This document shows, in pieces, positions 1-8,058 of a DNA stretch of 64,000 bases; the stretch's first letter is position 1; every line of letters starts with the position of its first letter. The notes below the pieces were generated by a model. The model had not been told where the DNA came from and ran no database searches. It saw only the letters and a program-made list of their open reading frames with translations. Origin of the DNA: Actinomycetota bacterium (GTDB taxonomy: Bacteria > Actinomycetota > Geothermincolia > Geothermincolales > RBG-13-55-18). Location: assembly GCA_040757835.1 (NCBI GenBank), contig JBFLWJ010000004.1, positions 90,126 to 154,125 of the forward strand. The letters run 5' to 3'. The translations under genes and the position numbers were made by a program.

Positions 1-796
1 AAGCGGTGCGGATGCCCACCCCGTCCGCGGTCCACTGTGGGGTGCCGGACGCGTTTACCCGCTGGGCATAGATGTCCCATTTCCCGGAGCGGTAATCCTG
101 CCAGGTGATGATAGCCCCCCCGGAGCCATCCGAGGTTATCTGCGGGTAATCAGTGCTGCCTGCTGCTGCGGTGCGGATGCCCACCCCGTCCGCGGTCCAT
201 AGCGGGGTGCCGGACGCGTTTACCCGCTGGGCATAGATGTCCCATTTCCCGGAGCGGTAATCCTGCCAGGTGATGATAGCCCCCCCGGAGCCGTCCGGAG
301 TTATCCGGGGAAACTCGGCGCTGTTTGCCGCGGCGGTGCGCACCCCCACTCCGTCCGAGGTCCACAGCGAGGTGCCGGACGCGTCCACCCGCCGGGCGTA
401 GATGTCGTACTTGCTTCCGGAGCGGTAGTCGTGCCAGGTGACGATGGCTCCCCCGAAGCCGTCCGGAACTAACTGGGGTGAACCGGCAGTGTTTGCCGCA
501 GCGGTGCGGATACCCACCCCGTCCACGGTCCACTGCGGGGTACCTGATGCGTCCACCCTCTGGGCGTAGATGTCATTGATCCCACGGCGTCCATCCTCCC
601 AGGTGATGACGGCCCCGCCAGCCCCATCCGAAACTATCTGGGGTGAACCGGCACCGTTTGCCGCAGCGGTGCGGATGCCCACCCCGTCCGGTGTCCATCT
701 CACCCCGGCCGCGCACTGGGGTGCCCCGAGCAACATGGACAAGAACAGGACCAGGGAGAAGAGGAATAGAATGGACCATCTCGACGTCGTCTTCAT
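1..796 (-). CDS. Secreted 55-residue-repeat protein, N-terminal part (runs off left edge)
   Basis: Only the first ~265 codons are in the window; the frame is open to base 1. The ATG at 796 follows GGAGGC and starts a basic N-terminus plus a hydrophobic stretch (residues ~8-27) ending near Ala-Pro-Gln-Cys-Ala-Ala, which reads as a Sec signal peptide. The mature part consists of units of 55 residues (one of 56) with the shared pattern GGAIITW-x-DYRSG, DIYAQRV-x-ASG, W-T-x-DGVGIRTAAA. About four and a half units are visible. Tandem units with a Trp-x-Asp-x-Arg core fit a beta-propeller or similar extracellular fold (inference). Function and total length are unknown; there is no partner gene on the right. 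Confidence 0.8.
   Translation of the reverse strand, partial: MKTTSRWSILFLFSLVLFLSMLLGAPQCAAGVRWTPDGVGIRTAAANGAGSPQIVSDGAGGAVITWEDGRRGINDIYAQRVDASGTPQWTVDGVGIRTAAANTAGSPQLVPDGFGGAIVTWHDYRSGSKYDIYARRVDASGTSLWTSDGVGVRTAAANSAEFPRITPDGSGGAIITWQDYRSGKWDIYAQRVNASGTPLWTADGVGIRTAAAGSTDYPQITSDGSGGAIITWQDYRSGKWDIYAQRVNASGTPQWTADGVGIRTA
3..690 (-). repeat. 165-bp in-frame tandem repeats
   Basis: The motif gcggtgcg recurs at 3, 168, 333, 501 and 666, so the spacings are 165, 165, 168 and 165 bp. Each unit encodes 55 residues of the secreted protein; the 168-bp unit carries one extra codon in the DYRSG-to-DIYA loop. Units nearest the left edge are the most alike, which suggests recent expansion there. 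Confidence 0.9.
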
Positions 797-1318
797 GACT
801 GCCTCCTTTACAGGGTCACGGCATATCGGCATCTCCGCACGGTGCGCAATACGCAGCGAGGAGACTTCCAGCCGGCTTAAGAACGGTCATACATGAAAAG
901 GGGGATAGAGGCGCCATGCACGAGAGCATAAGGTTCAACCCCTTCCCCTCGGGATACCCACAGGAAGCGCGAAACAGCCGTTCGGTGATCTTTGAAAAGC
1001 CCTAGGTTTATTATACTCCGGGAGCGTGTCTCCGCTACCAGGGAGCCTCTTCGGTCAGAATGTGGGAGCATACGGGGAAGTTGGAGTGTGAAAGGGTCAC
1101 CGGGCTCTCCGTCGTGTCCGCGCGTCCGGGTCACTCGAACGTAGGGGGTCGATCATCCGGGCCCGACGCCAGGCGTTATGGATATGGCCTCGGCCGCCTA
1201 TGCCGGGGAAGGGAGCGTCGAGCCCTTTGTCGTACCCCGTCTGTCTGGTCACCTGACTCAGGGTTCGTCTTCGGGCCCGGCGCCAAGCGTTATGGGTGTG
1301 ACCTCAGCCGCTCAAGCG
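797..1318. other. Intergenic region without a convincing gene
   Basis: The 520 bp between two leftward genes hold no ORF with coding character. A TATAAT reading leftward sits at 1010-1015, but its -35 is poor. Near the right end lies an imperfect direct repeat: 1158-1196 against 1272-1310, offset 114 bp, with six differences in 39 positions, all A/G transitions. No tRNA or clear terminator was seen. Confidence 0.5.
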
Positions 1319-1600
1319 TCAGCCGCCGAGGTCTTTCTTGATCCTCTCGAATTCCTCCTGGCCTATCTCGCCCGCCGCATACCTGCGCTGGGCGATCTCC
1401 AGAGGCGACTCCTTGTGGTCCGGGGCCGCATAGGCGGCTCCGTCGCCGGAGAATTGAGAACCCCGGAAGAGCAGGTAGACAACTGCGACAACGAGCACCA
1501 GTCCGGCCAGCATCATCAGTCCCATCCAGATCCAACCTCCCGTTCCCCAATGGGAAACACCTTCCGCACAATCGGCCAATAAAGACAGTAAAGCAACCAT
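1319..1600 (-). CDS. Small membrane protein with SHOCT domain
   Basis: This is a 93-residue protein. One transmembrane segment spans roughly residues 22-46 (a run of Gly, Leu, Val and Ala after WIWMG). The C-terminal ~30 residues, from SPLEIAQRRYAAGEI to FERIKKDLGG, are a typical SHOCT motif, a short helical domain that often ends bacterial membrane proteins and may serve oligomerisation. The ATG at 1600 has AAGGAG about nine bases upstream. The gene seems monocistronic; its role is unknown. Confidence 0.75.
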   Translation of the reverse strand: MVALLSLLADCAEGVSHWGTGGWIWMGLMMLAGLVLVVAVVYLLFRGSQFSGDGAAYAAPDHKESPLEIAQRRYAAGEIGQEEFERIKKDLGG

Positions 1601-1841
1601 CTTGCATCACTCCTTGCCGGCCATCTTCAAGGTGATCATAGCCCACCGTTTAATGGCTTCATACGTCTTCACCTCCAATCATGAACGGCTCATGCGGGGA
1701 TGTTCATGAGAACCGTCAACCGCAGCGTGGTGGGGTATGTGCCGGATCATGTCTCCTGTTAAGGGCCGTCCTTGCGGGAAGTCCCGCGAGACCTTGGACC
1801 CCGGCATCATCACGCGCTCTGGTCAAACGGGGACCCGGGGG

Positions 1842-1887
1842 TTGACAATCAAGTATATGCATATTACAGTTAGATGTATATAAACAT
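1842..1887 (+). promoter_or_regulatory. Promoter and likely PadR operator
   Basis: TTGACA (1842-1847), a 17-bp spacer and TACAGT (1865-1870) form a good promoter. ATGT-N6-ACAT (1874-1887) lies across the expected start site, and a perfect palindrome ATATGCATAT (1855-1864) sits in the spacer. PadR proteins bind ATGT/ACAT dyads, so autoregulation of the downstream PadR operon is likely (inference). Confidence 0.65.
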
Positions 1888-1915
1888 ATAGATGTGAACA
1901 GCAGGGGTGAGAGAG

Positions 1916-2323
1916 ATGGCCAGAGGAACGGTAGGGAATAAAGCGGCTAAGAGCAGGGGGCCAGACCTCGCCGACCACGAGCGTTTCGTGCGTGAGGGAC
2001 CCCAGAAGAGGTTCATCGAGCCCCGGCTGCTCTACCTCATAAAGCAGAGCCCCGGTTACGGTTACCGGCTCACCGAAGATATCGGCAGGCTCCCCTTCCC
2101 GGGACCCACCCCCGATTCCGCGGCCGTCTACCGCGCCCTGCGGGACCTGGAGAAGGAAGGCCTGGTGCGTTCAGCTTGGGAACACGGTGAGGCGGGGCCG
2201 TCCAAGCGCGTCTATTACCTCACCCCCCAGGGCGAGGCGAGGCTTGAGGTATGGGTGGCGGCCTTCAAGGAGAGGGTCGAGATGCTCAACTCCTTCATCG
2301 CGCTGTGTGAGAAGGAGAGGTGA
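1916..2323 (+). CDS. PadR-family transcriptional regulator
   Basis: A protein of about 135 residues with the PadR winged helix: IEPRLLYLIKQSPGYGYRLTEDI, then the recognition-helix part with PDSAAVYRALRDLEKEGLV, and the wing with KRVYYLTPQGEARL. A C-terminal helix probably serves dimerisation. ATG 1916 is preferred over GTG 1907 because AGGGG lies eight bases before it. It heads an operon with two permease genes and an ABC exporter. PadR regulators often repress neighbouring exporters and respond to their substrate; the ligand here is unknown. Confidence 0.85.
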   Translation: MARGTVGNKAAKSRGPDLADHERFVREGPQKRFIEPRLLYLIKQSPGYGYRLTEDIGRLPFPGPTPDSAAVYRALRDLEKEGLVRSAWEHGEAGPSKRVYYLTPQGEARLEVWVAAFKERVEMLNSFIALCEKER

Positions 2324-2329
2324 GCGCCG

Positions 2330-2815
2330 ATGTCCATCACCGCCATCGTCGTCAATGCTTTTGTTGCCGTCTGCCTGGCGGTATCCCTGGCCAAGAGCCG
2401 GGAGAAGACACGCACCGCCCTGCTCATCGCGTGGAACGGCACGAAGAGGATGGCACCCAGCGTGCTCGCGGTCATCGCGATCATCGGGATCATCGTGGGA
2501 TTCATCCCGCCCAGGTGGATCGCGGCCGGCATCGGGGGCGACAAGGGAATACTGGGGGTACTCATCGCCGCCGTCCTCGGGTCCGTGCTCTTCATCCCGG
2601 CTATCATCGCCTTTCCCCTCGCCAAGTCCCTCCTGGACATGGGGGCCGGCATCATGGCCATGGCCGCCTTCATCACCACCCTGACCATGATCGGCTTCGT
2701 CTTCCTCCCCGTGGAGATCAAGGAGCTCGGGACCAGGTTCGCCCTGCTGCGTAACGGCCTCAGTTTCGCCGCGGCCCTGCTCATCGCGGTGATCATAGGC
2801 CTGGTACTGGGCTGA
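2330..2815 (+). CDS. Predicted permease, N-terminal half (YraQ/ArsP_1 type)
   Basis: A 161-residue integral membrane protein with about four to five hydrophobic helices. The segment from residue ~47, through the GFIPP turn and a glycine-rich loop followed by SVLFIPAIIAFPLAKSLL, resembles one half of the DUF318/YraQ permease family, whose usual members are a single chain of about 300-350 residues with two related halves. Here the second half is the next gene, 25 bp downstream. The RBS GGAGAGG lies nine bases before the ATG. The pair probably assembles into one transporter; the substrate is unknown. Confidence 0.7.
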   Translation: MSITAIVVNAFVAVCLAVSLAKSREKTRTALLIAWNGTKRMAPSVLAVIAIIGIIVGFIPPRWIAAGIGGDKGILGVLIAAVLGSVLFIPAIIAFPLAKSLLDMGAGIMAMAAFITTLTMIGFVFLPVEIKELGTRFALLRNGLSFAAALLIAVIIGLVLG

Positions 2816-2840
2816 TGGGCTGGAGTGGAGGTGACGGAAG

Positions 2841-3479
2841 ATGAAGAAAGAGATGCAAGAGCAAGGGGCGGCGCCCAAACTCCCCCTGCGCAAGAGGATC
2901 AAGTGGGACAAGACCGCCATGGTCGTCTTCGCGATAGTCCTCTTCGGCCTCGCCATGGTCTTCCCCGACAAAGGGGAGAAGGCCCTCGACATCTCGTGGG
3001 AGTTCTTCAAGGAGATGGTCTTTATCCTCCCCGCGGTGATGGTGCTCATGGGGATCTTCGGCGTCTGGGTGGAGAGAGAGGTCGTGGTTAGGTACCTGGG
3101 CAAGGGCTCGGGGGCTTCCGGCCTGCTGCTCGCGATCCTCCTCGGCACCCTGCCCACCGGCCCGCTCTACGTGGCTTTCCCGCTGGCGGCCATGCTGCTC
3201 AAGAAAGGCGCCAGGGTGGCCAACGCCATGCTCTTCCTCTCCTCCTGGGCCTGCATCAAGCTGCCCCTGGAGCTCATGGAGCTGCAGTTCATGGGCTGGA
3301 AGTTCACCCTGTTGAGGTTGGGACTGACGGTGGCCGTCCTCATCCCCATGGCGCTGCTGGCCGAGGTCCTCTATCACCGCGGCGACCAGGGAGGTATACA
3401 GCCGTTCGGTGAGGAAGAAGTTGAAGCGGTGGAGGAGACGGTGGGACTCGAGGTTCCCCAGCCGGGCGCGGGCTCATGA
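2841..3479 (+). CDS. Predicted permease, C-terminal half (YraQ/ArsP_1 type)
   Basis: A 212-residue membrane protein. After a basic cytoplasmic N-terminus (~30 residues) there are about five helices. The loop motif GTLPTGPLYVAFPLAAMLLKKG mirrors the SVLFIPAIIAFPLAKSLLDMG region of the preceding gene, which supports two homologous half-permeases. The acidic C-terminal tail (residues ~185-212) is soluble. The ATG is preceded by GGAGGTGACGG. The last four bases overlap the next gene's ATG (ATGA), so translation is probably coupled to the ABC exporter genes. Confidence 0.7.
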   Translation: MKKEMQEQGAAPKLPLRKRIKWDKTAMVVFAIVLFGLAMVFPDKGEKALDISWEFFKEMVFILPAVMVLMGIFGVWVEREVVVRYLGKGSGASGLLLAILLGTLPTGPLYVAFPLAAMLLKKGARVANAMLFLSSWACIKLPLELMELQFMGWKFTLLRLGLTVAVLIPMALLAEVLYHRGDQGGIQPFGEEEVEAVEETVGLEVPQPGAGS

Positions 3480-4246
3480 GCCAAGGAGAGAAGATGGAAG
3501 GGAATGGTAACAGCTACATGGTGGAGGCCAGCGGCCTGGTCAAGCGGTACGGTAGCTTCACCGCCGTCGACGGCCTTGACCTGCGGGTGAGGAGAGGCGA
3601 GATCTACGGCCTGCTGGGCCCCAACGGGGCCGGCAAGACCACCACAATCAAGATACTGTGCGGGCTGCTGAGGATGAGCGGCGGGGAGGCACAGGTGGGC
3701 GGCAGGCGGCTGCCCGACCACCGCGCCGCCGCGGAGATAGGGTACATGCCCCAGGAGACCGCCCTCTACCTGGGGCTCACCGTCCACCAGAACATGGCCT
3801 TCTTCGGGGAGGTCTTCAAGCTCTCCAGGCGGGAGATAGAGGAGAGAGAGAAGGAACTGCTGGAGTTCATCGGCCTGCCGGAATGGAGAAACGAGCTGGT
3901 GGGCAACCTCAGCGGCGGCATGAAGCACCGCGTCTCCCTGGCCTGCGCCCTCATCCACCATTCCCCGCTCCTCCTCCTGGACGAGCCCACCGTGGGCGTG
4001 GACCCGGAGCTACGCGTCTCCTTCTGGGAATACTTCAACCACATCAAGGGCGAGGGCAGGACCATCGTCATCACCACCCACTACATGGACGAGGCGGGGC
4101 GCTGCGACCGCATCGGGTTCATGCACAACGGGCGCCTGGCAGCCGAGGGCGAACCGGGAAAACTCCTGGAGATGACTGGCACGCACAACCTCGAGGACGC
4201 GTTCCTGAGTTTCACCGCCGGAAGCAAGCGGGAGGTGGAGCCATGA
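3476..4246 (+). CDS. ABC exporter ATP-binding protein
   Basis: A 256-residue nucleotide-binding subunit of the DrrA/CcmA type. Visible motifs are Walker A GPNGAGKTT (residues ~48-56), the Q-loop in GYMPQETALY, signature LSGGMKHR, Walker B LLLLDEPTVGVDP and the switch histidine in ITTHYMDEA. Four-base overlaps with the genes on both sides (ATGA) mark a tightly coupled operon with the following ABC-2 permease. It is likely an exporter of a drug, lipid or small hydrophobic compound, controlled by the PadR regulator. Confidence 0.9.
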   Translation: MSQGEKMEGNGNSYMVEASGLVKRYGSFTAVDGLDLRVRRGEIYGLLGPNGAGKTTTIKILCGLLRMSGGEAQVGGRRLPDHRAAAEIGYMPQETALYLGLTVHQNMAFFGEVFKLSRREIEEREKELLEFIGLPEWRNELVGNLSGGMKHRVSLACALIHHSPLLLLDEPTVGVDPELRVSFWEYFNHIKGEGRTIVITTHYMDEAGRCDRIGFMHNGRLAAEGEPGKLLEMTGTHNLEDAFLSFTAGSKREVEP

Positions 4247-5382
4247 GAAAGCCGGCTTTCCTCACCGTCACCAAGCGGGTCTTCCGGGACCTCAAGAACG
4301 ACAGGCGCTCCCTCGCGCTCATCGTCATCGCCCCCATCTTCGTCATGTTCGTGTTCGGCCTGGCCTTCGGAGGCGGAGTGAAGAACGTCAAGGTGGTGGT
4401 GGTCGACCTCGACCAGGGCGCGGCCATGGGCGGCGCGGGCACCGTGTCCCTGTCCGAGAAGATCATCTCCAACCTCGATACCGAGGTCATGAAACTGGAA
4501 TTCCTGGACGACCGCGACGCGGCGCTGGCGATGGTGGAGGACGGCGACGCATACGCGGCCATCATCTTTCCGCCCGACTTCACCGCCGACGCCGTCTCCA
4601 GCATGAACGGCCTGGCGGGGGAAGCGTCCGCCACCATCGAGCTGCAACTGGATAAGAGCAACATCAACGTGGCCAACGCCGTCACCAAGGCGGTGGCCGA
4701 CGCCCTGGCCGCGACGGTCGAGCAATTGGGGGTGAAGATGCCGGTCACCGTAGACACCGTGGCGGTGTTCGGCGAGGGCGCCGAGTTCATGGACTTCTTC
4801 GTGCCCGGCATCATGGCCTTCGCGGTGTACATGATCACCACCCTGCTCACCCTGGTAACCTTCGTGGGGGAGAGGACCTCCGGCACCCTGCAGCGCATGC
4901 TGGCCACCACCCTGAAGGAGCGTGACATCGTGCTGGGCTACGCGGGCGCATTCAGCCTCATCGGCATGGGCCAGGCCCTGCTGCTGCTGCTCGTCGGCAT
5001 CCTGGTCTTCGACATCTCCGTGGTGGGCAACGTCTTCCTGGCCTTCCTGGTCATCGCCCTTCTGGCCGTGGTCTCCCAGGCGCTGGGGATACTGCTCTCG
5101 AGCACGGCCAGGCGGGAGGCCCAGGCCATCCAGGTGCTGCCCTTCGTGGTCCTGCCCGCTTTCCTGCTCTCGGGGATCTTCTGGCCCATCGAGGCCATCC
5201 CCGCCTGGCTGCGGTCCCTGTCCTACCTGGTCCCCCCCACCTACGCGGTGGACGCTTCGCGCGCGGTCATGCTCAAGGGCTACGGCATCGGGAAGATCTG
5301 GATAGACATCGTGGCCCTGCTGGCCATGGCGGCGATATTCCTGACCCTGGCCGTCCTCTCCCTGAGGACCCGGAAGGACTGA
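4243..5382 (+). CDS. ABC-2 type exporter permease
   Basis: A 379-residue protein with the ABC-2 layout: an N-terminal transmembrane helix (~24-46, LALIVIAPIFVMFVFGLAFGG), a large extracytoplasmic domain (~50-185) and five to six C-terminal helices. The motif GERTSGTLQRML and the segment LSGIFWPIEAIPAWLRSLSYLVPPTYAVDASR are characteristic. The open frame extends upstream, but ATG 4243 overlaps the stop of the ATPase gene and fits the family start (MRKPAFLTVTKRVFRDL). It pairs with the ATPase to make the exporter. Confidence 0.9.
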   Translation: MRKPAFLTVTKRVFRDLKNDRRSLALIVIAPIFVMFVFGLAFGGGVKNVKVVVVDLDQGAAMGGAGTVSLSEKIISNLDTEVMKLEFLDDRDAALAMVEDGDAYAAIIFPPDFTADAVSSMNGLAGEASATIELQLDKSNINVANAVTKAVADALAATVEQLGVKMPVTVDTVAVFGEGAEFMDFFVPGIMAFAVYMITTLLTLVTFVGERTSGTLQRMLATTLKERDIVLGYAGAFSLIGMGQALLLLLVGILVFDISVVGNVFLAFLVIALLAVVSQALGILLSSTARREAQAIQVLPFVVLPAFLLSGIFWPIEAIPAWLRSLSYLVPPTYAVDASRAVMLKGYGIGKIWIDIVALLAMAAIFLTLAVLSLRTRKD

Positions 5383-5443
5383 CGAGAGCAAGCAGGAGCC
5401 GTTTCAAGGAGTCGTTGGCTGTCTGAGGGAAGGGGTACGCGAT

Positions 5444-5905
5444 ATGCGCAAAAGAGAAAAGGAGATAACGGACCCCGCTGTCATCGAGGAGGTCATCAAC
5501 CGGGCGTCCGTCTGCCGCATCGCCATGTGCGACGGCGGCAAGCCTTATGTCGTGCCCATGAATTTCGGGTACCGGGACGGACGCGTCTACCTGCATGCGG
5601 CCCGCGAAGGAAGGAAGCTGGATATCCTGCGCGAGAACAACCACGTGTGTTTCGAGGTCGACGTGGACCACGAACTTGAGACCGCCGGCCATTCCTGCGG
5701 TTACGATATGAGGTACCGCAGCGTCATCGCCTTCGGGAAGGCCTTCCTGGTCGAAGACGATGATGAAAAAAGGCGCGGTCTGGACGCCATCATGGAGCAT
5801 TACGGAGAAGAAGGCCCGCATCTCTACAGGGAGAAGAACCTCTCTCTCACCCAGGTCATCCGCATCGATATCGAGGAGATCACCGCCAAGGCCAACGGCT
5901 ATTGA
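5444..5905 (+). CDS. Pyridoxamine 5'-phosphate oxidase-like FMN protein (NimA type)
   Basis: A 153-residue protein of the split-barrel flavin-binding family. The pattern of a short helix, CRIAMCDGGKPYVVPMNFGYRDGRVYLHAAREGRKLDIL and the later CFEVDVD matches nitroimidazole-resistance NimA-like members, which bind FMN and reduce small substrates. It stands alone, about 60 bp after the exporter operon, with GGAAGGGG ahead of the ATG. The substrate is unknown. Confidence 0.8.
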   Translation: MRKREKEITDPAVIEEVINRASVCRIAMCDGGKPYVVPMNFGYRDGRVYLHAAREGRKLDILRENNHVCFEVDVDHELETAGHSCGYDMRYRSVIAFGKAFLVEDDDEKRRGLDAIMEHYGEEGPHLYREKNLSLTQVIRIDIEEITAKANGY

Positions 5906-5921
5906 CCGTCCCCGCCGCGGC

Positions 5922-6878
5922 TCAGCTCCGCCCCAGGTTCTCACGGGCGAGGATGGCCGCGCCCAGCATACCGCCGTCCTCCCCCAGGGTGCCGGCGAGG
6001 ATGCGCGCGTGGTCGCGGCTGATGGCGATGGCGTTGGCATCGAAAGAGGTGCGCATGGCCTTCTCCATGTGGTGGAAGCAGCCCAGCAGGCCGCCGCTGA
6101 GGGTCACCGCGTCGGGGTTGAAGATGTTCACCAGCGAGGCGATGCCGATTCCAAGGTACCACCCAGCCTGCTCGAGGATCTCTATCGCCAGCCCCTCGCC
6201 CGCGTCGGCGTGGCGGCAGACGTCCTCGGCGCTGAAGACATCGGGAGCGGCGAGGAGATCCTTCACCAAGGGTGACTCGTGCCCGACGGCGGCCATTTCC
6301 TCCACGCGGCGGTGGATGGCGACCCCGGAGACCATGGCCTCCAGGCAACCCTTTGCGCCGCAGTTGCAGGCCGGGCCGTTACCGCAGACGATCATGTGTC
6401 CCAGCTCGGCGGCTGCTCCCAGGGCGCCGCGGTAGACCTGCCCGTCGATGATGATGCCGCCCCCGATCCCCGTCCCCAGGGTGAGGTGGACCAGGTAGCG
6501 CGCGCCGCGGCCGGCTCCCATGCGCGCTTCGGCCAGGGCGGCCGCGTTGGCGTCGTTGTCCACGCAGACGGGCAGGCCGAAGCTCTCTTCCAGGATGTCC
6601 CTGACCTGGGCGTCGCGCAGGGGGTGGTTGGGGGCCTCGGTGACCACGCCGCGCTCGAAATCCACGAACCCGGCGATGCCCAGGCCCACAGCTTCAACGG
6701 TGATACCCACGGCAGAAGCCTTCTCCCGCAGCCGCCCGCACATCTCGAGGAGCCCCCGTATCACGCTGTCCTGGGAACTCGTGTCCGTCGCCAGGCGGAT
6801 CCTCTCCACGACGTCCTCGCCCTCGAGCACCATCCCCGCCGTCTTGGTCCCGCCCAGGTCTATCCCGATGACCGCCAA
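5922..6878 (-). CDS. ROK-family sugar kinase (glucokinase-like)
   Basis: A 318-residue protein. The N-terminal phosphate-binding motif is GIDLGGTK (4-11). The catalytic region is VDNDANAAALAE, and the glycine-rich LGTGIGGGIIIDG follows. The ROK zinc motif GPACNCGAKGCLE is intact. Members phosphorylate glucose, N-acetylglucosamine or mannose analogues with ATP. Length and motifs agree best with bacterial ROK glucokinase, but the substrate cannot be fixed from the sequence. It is convergent with the FMN-protein gene, with stops 16 bp apart, and starts right after an AGGAGGGTGG ribosome site. Confidence 0.85.
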   Translation of the reverse strand: MAVIGIDLGGTKTAGMVLEGEDVVERIRLATDTSSQDSVIRGLLEMCGRLREKASAVGITVEAVGLGIAGFVDFERGVVTEAPNHPLRDAQVRDILEESFGLPVCVDNDANAAALAEARMGAGRGARYLVHLTLGTGIGGGIIIDGQVYRGALGAAAELGHMIVCGNGPACNCGAKGCLEAMVSGVAIHRRVEEMAAVGHESPLVKDLLAAPDVFSAEDVCRHADAGEGLAIEILEQAGWYLGIGIASLVNIFNPDAVTLSGGLLGCFHHMEKAMRTSFDANAIAISRDHARILAGTLGEDGGMLGAAILARENLGRS

Positions 6879-7076
6879 ACCACCCTCCTTAGGGGGTCAC
6901 GCCCGGAAATCGGCCCGGCGACGCCCCCTCACCACCTGTCCACCCGCTTATCAACCTTTATATCACCGCCTCTCGCGGGCTAACAACTGCGGGGGTGAGC
7001 CTGGAGGCGTGATGACCACTAATGAAAGTGCATATAGAATGGTCGGTGTCGCTGGATTCATACGGAAGGGGGAGAT

Positions 7077-7601
7077 ATGGCGGAAAAAGACGGCCAGGCC
7101 ATGGTGGAGGATGCGGCGCGGCTCGCCGAGGATTATGAGCGCAGGTGCACGGGCTGCGCGCAATCCGTAGTGGCGGGGCTGCTGGATGCCCTGGGAATCG
7201 AGGACCAGAACGAAGGGGTTTTCCGCGCGGCCAGCGGGCTGGCGGACGGCATCGGCCTCACGGGTGACGGTTCCTGCGGCGCCCTCACCGGCGCCTGCAT
7301 GGTCTTCGGCCTCCTGTACGGGCGGGAGCGCAAGGACCACCAGGACATGATAAAACCCATGCGGTCCTATCTCATGTGCAAGGAGCTGCACGACGATTTC
7401 ACCGCGCGCTACGGGAGCTGCCGCTGCTTTGACATCCAGGAGAAGCTCATGGGGCGCACCTACAACATGTACGACCCCGAGCAACTCCAGGAAGCCTTCA
7501 AGGACGGCATGATGGACCACTGCTCGAAGGTAGTGGGCGAAGCGGCGCGCAAAGCGGCGGAGCTGATCCTCGCGGAGAGGGAGAAGGACGCCCAGGATTA
7601 G
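7077..7601 (+). CDS. C_GCAxxG_C_C family redox protein
   Basis: A 174-residue soluble protein with the name-giving cysteine pattern: RRCTGCAQSV near residue 25, GSCGALTGACMVFG near 65-78, YGSCRCFDI and DHCSKVVGEAARKAAELI near the C-terminus. The family is typical of anaerobes and is thought to be redox-active, possibly metal-binding; no reaction is established. The ATG follows GGGGGAGAT. It is a single gene just upstream of two tRNA genes. Confidence 0.85.
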   Translation: MAEKDGQAMVEDAARLAEDYERRCTGCAQSVVAGLLDALGIEDQNEGVFRAASGLADGIGLTGDGSCGALTGACMVFGLLYGRERKDHQDMIKPMRSYLMCKELHDDFTARYGSCRCFDIQEKLMGRTYNMYDPEQLQEAFKDGMMDHCSKVVGEAARKAAELILAEREKDAQD

Positions 7602-7622
7602 GGGTCCTGATCGGAACGTCGC

Positions 7623-7651
7623 TGGAAAGCGCCCGCAAGCCCATTTATAAT
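7623..7651 (+). promoter_or_regulatory. Promoter of tRNA-Ser(GGA)
   Basis: TATAAT (7646-7651) is preceded by exactly 17 bp and TGGAAA (7623-7628). Transcription would begin near 7658, about 30 bases before the mature tRNA. The same -35-like TGGAAA with the same spacer precedes the tRNA-Ser(GCT) gene. Confidence 0.55.
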
Positions 7652-7688
7652 GTTTAGGCGCCCATGCGGGGCGGTATGTTTCAGATAT

Positions 7689-7782
7689 GGAAGGGTGTCC
7701 GAGTCTGGCCTAAGGAGCACGACTGGAAATCGTGTGGGTGAGGAAACTTGCCTCGAGGGTTCGAATCCCTCCCCTTCCGCCA
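7689..7782 (+). tRNA. tRNA-Ser(GGA)
   Basis: Acceptor GGAAGGG (7689-7695) pairs with CCCTTCC (7772-7778), followed by discriminator G and an encoded CCA. The anticodon loop CTGGAAA has anticodon GGA. The long variable arm and the TTCGAAT T-loop fit a class II serine tRNA. Confidence 0.95.
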
Positions 7783-7823
7783 GGAAATCGCGTCTAGGCG
7801 CTGTGATAGAATGGTATTTGCAC

Positions 7824-7900
7824 GCGCCCGTAGCTCAATTGGATAGAGCGACAGACTACGGATCTGTAGGTTGGGGGTTCGACTCCCTCCGGGCGTGCCA
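7824..7900 (+). tRNA. tRNA-Arg(ACG)
   Basis: Acceptor GCGCCCG (7824-7830) pairs with CGGGCGT (7890-7896, ending in a G-U pair), followed by G and an encoded CCA. The anticodon stem ACAGA/TCTGT encloses CTACGGA, anticodon ACG. A TAGAAT box at 7807-7812 may give it its own promoter, although co-transcription with tRNA-Ser 40 bp upstream is possible. Confidence 0.95.
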
Positions 7901-8058
7901 CATGAAACAGCAGGTCAGGAAGCTTATTTCCTGGCCTGTTTTCGTTGTGGCTCGAACCCTGATGCTACCACCGGCCATATCGCGGACGTGTCATTGTTTT
8001 ATCGGTGCACGCCTGAACGGGAGACACAAGGGAATAATTACAGCGGGAGGTGATGAAG

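Noticed and set aside
2171..3157. Leftward 328-residue open frame over the PadR and permease genes
   Set aside because: Low-complexity Asp/Gly/His/Arg composition, no domain; it is the antisense shadow of three well-supported rightward genes.
4081..5391. Leftward 436-residue open frame opposite the ABC-2 permease
   Set aside because: His/Gln/Gly-rich shadow of a GC-rich gene without start signals or domains.
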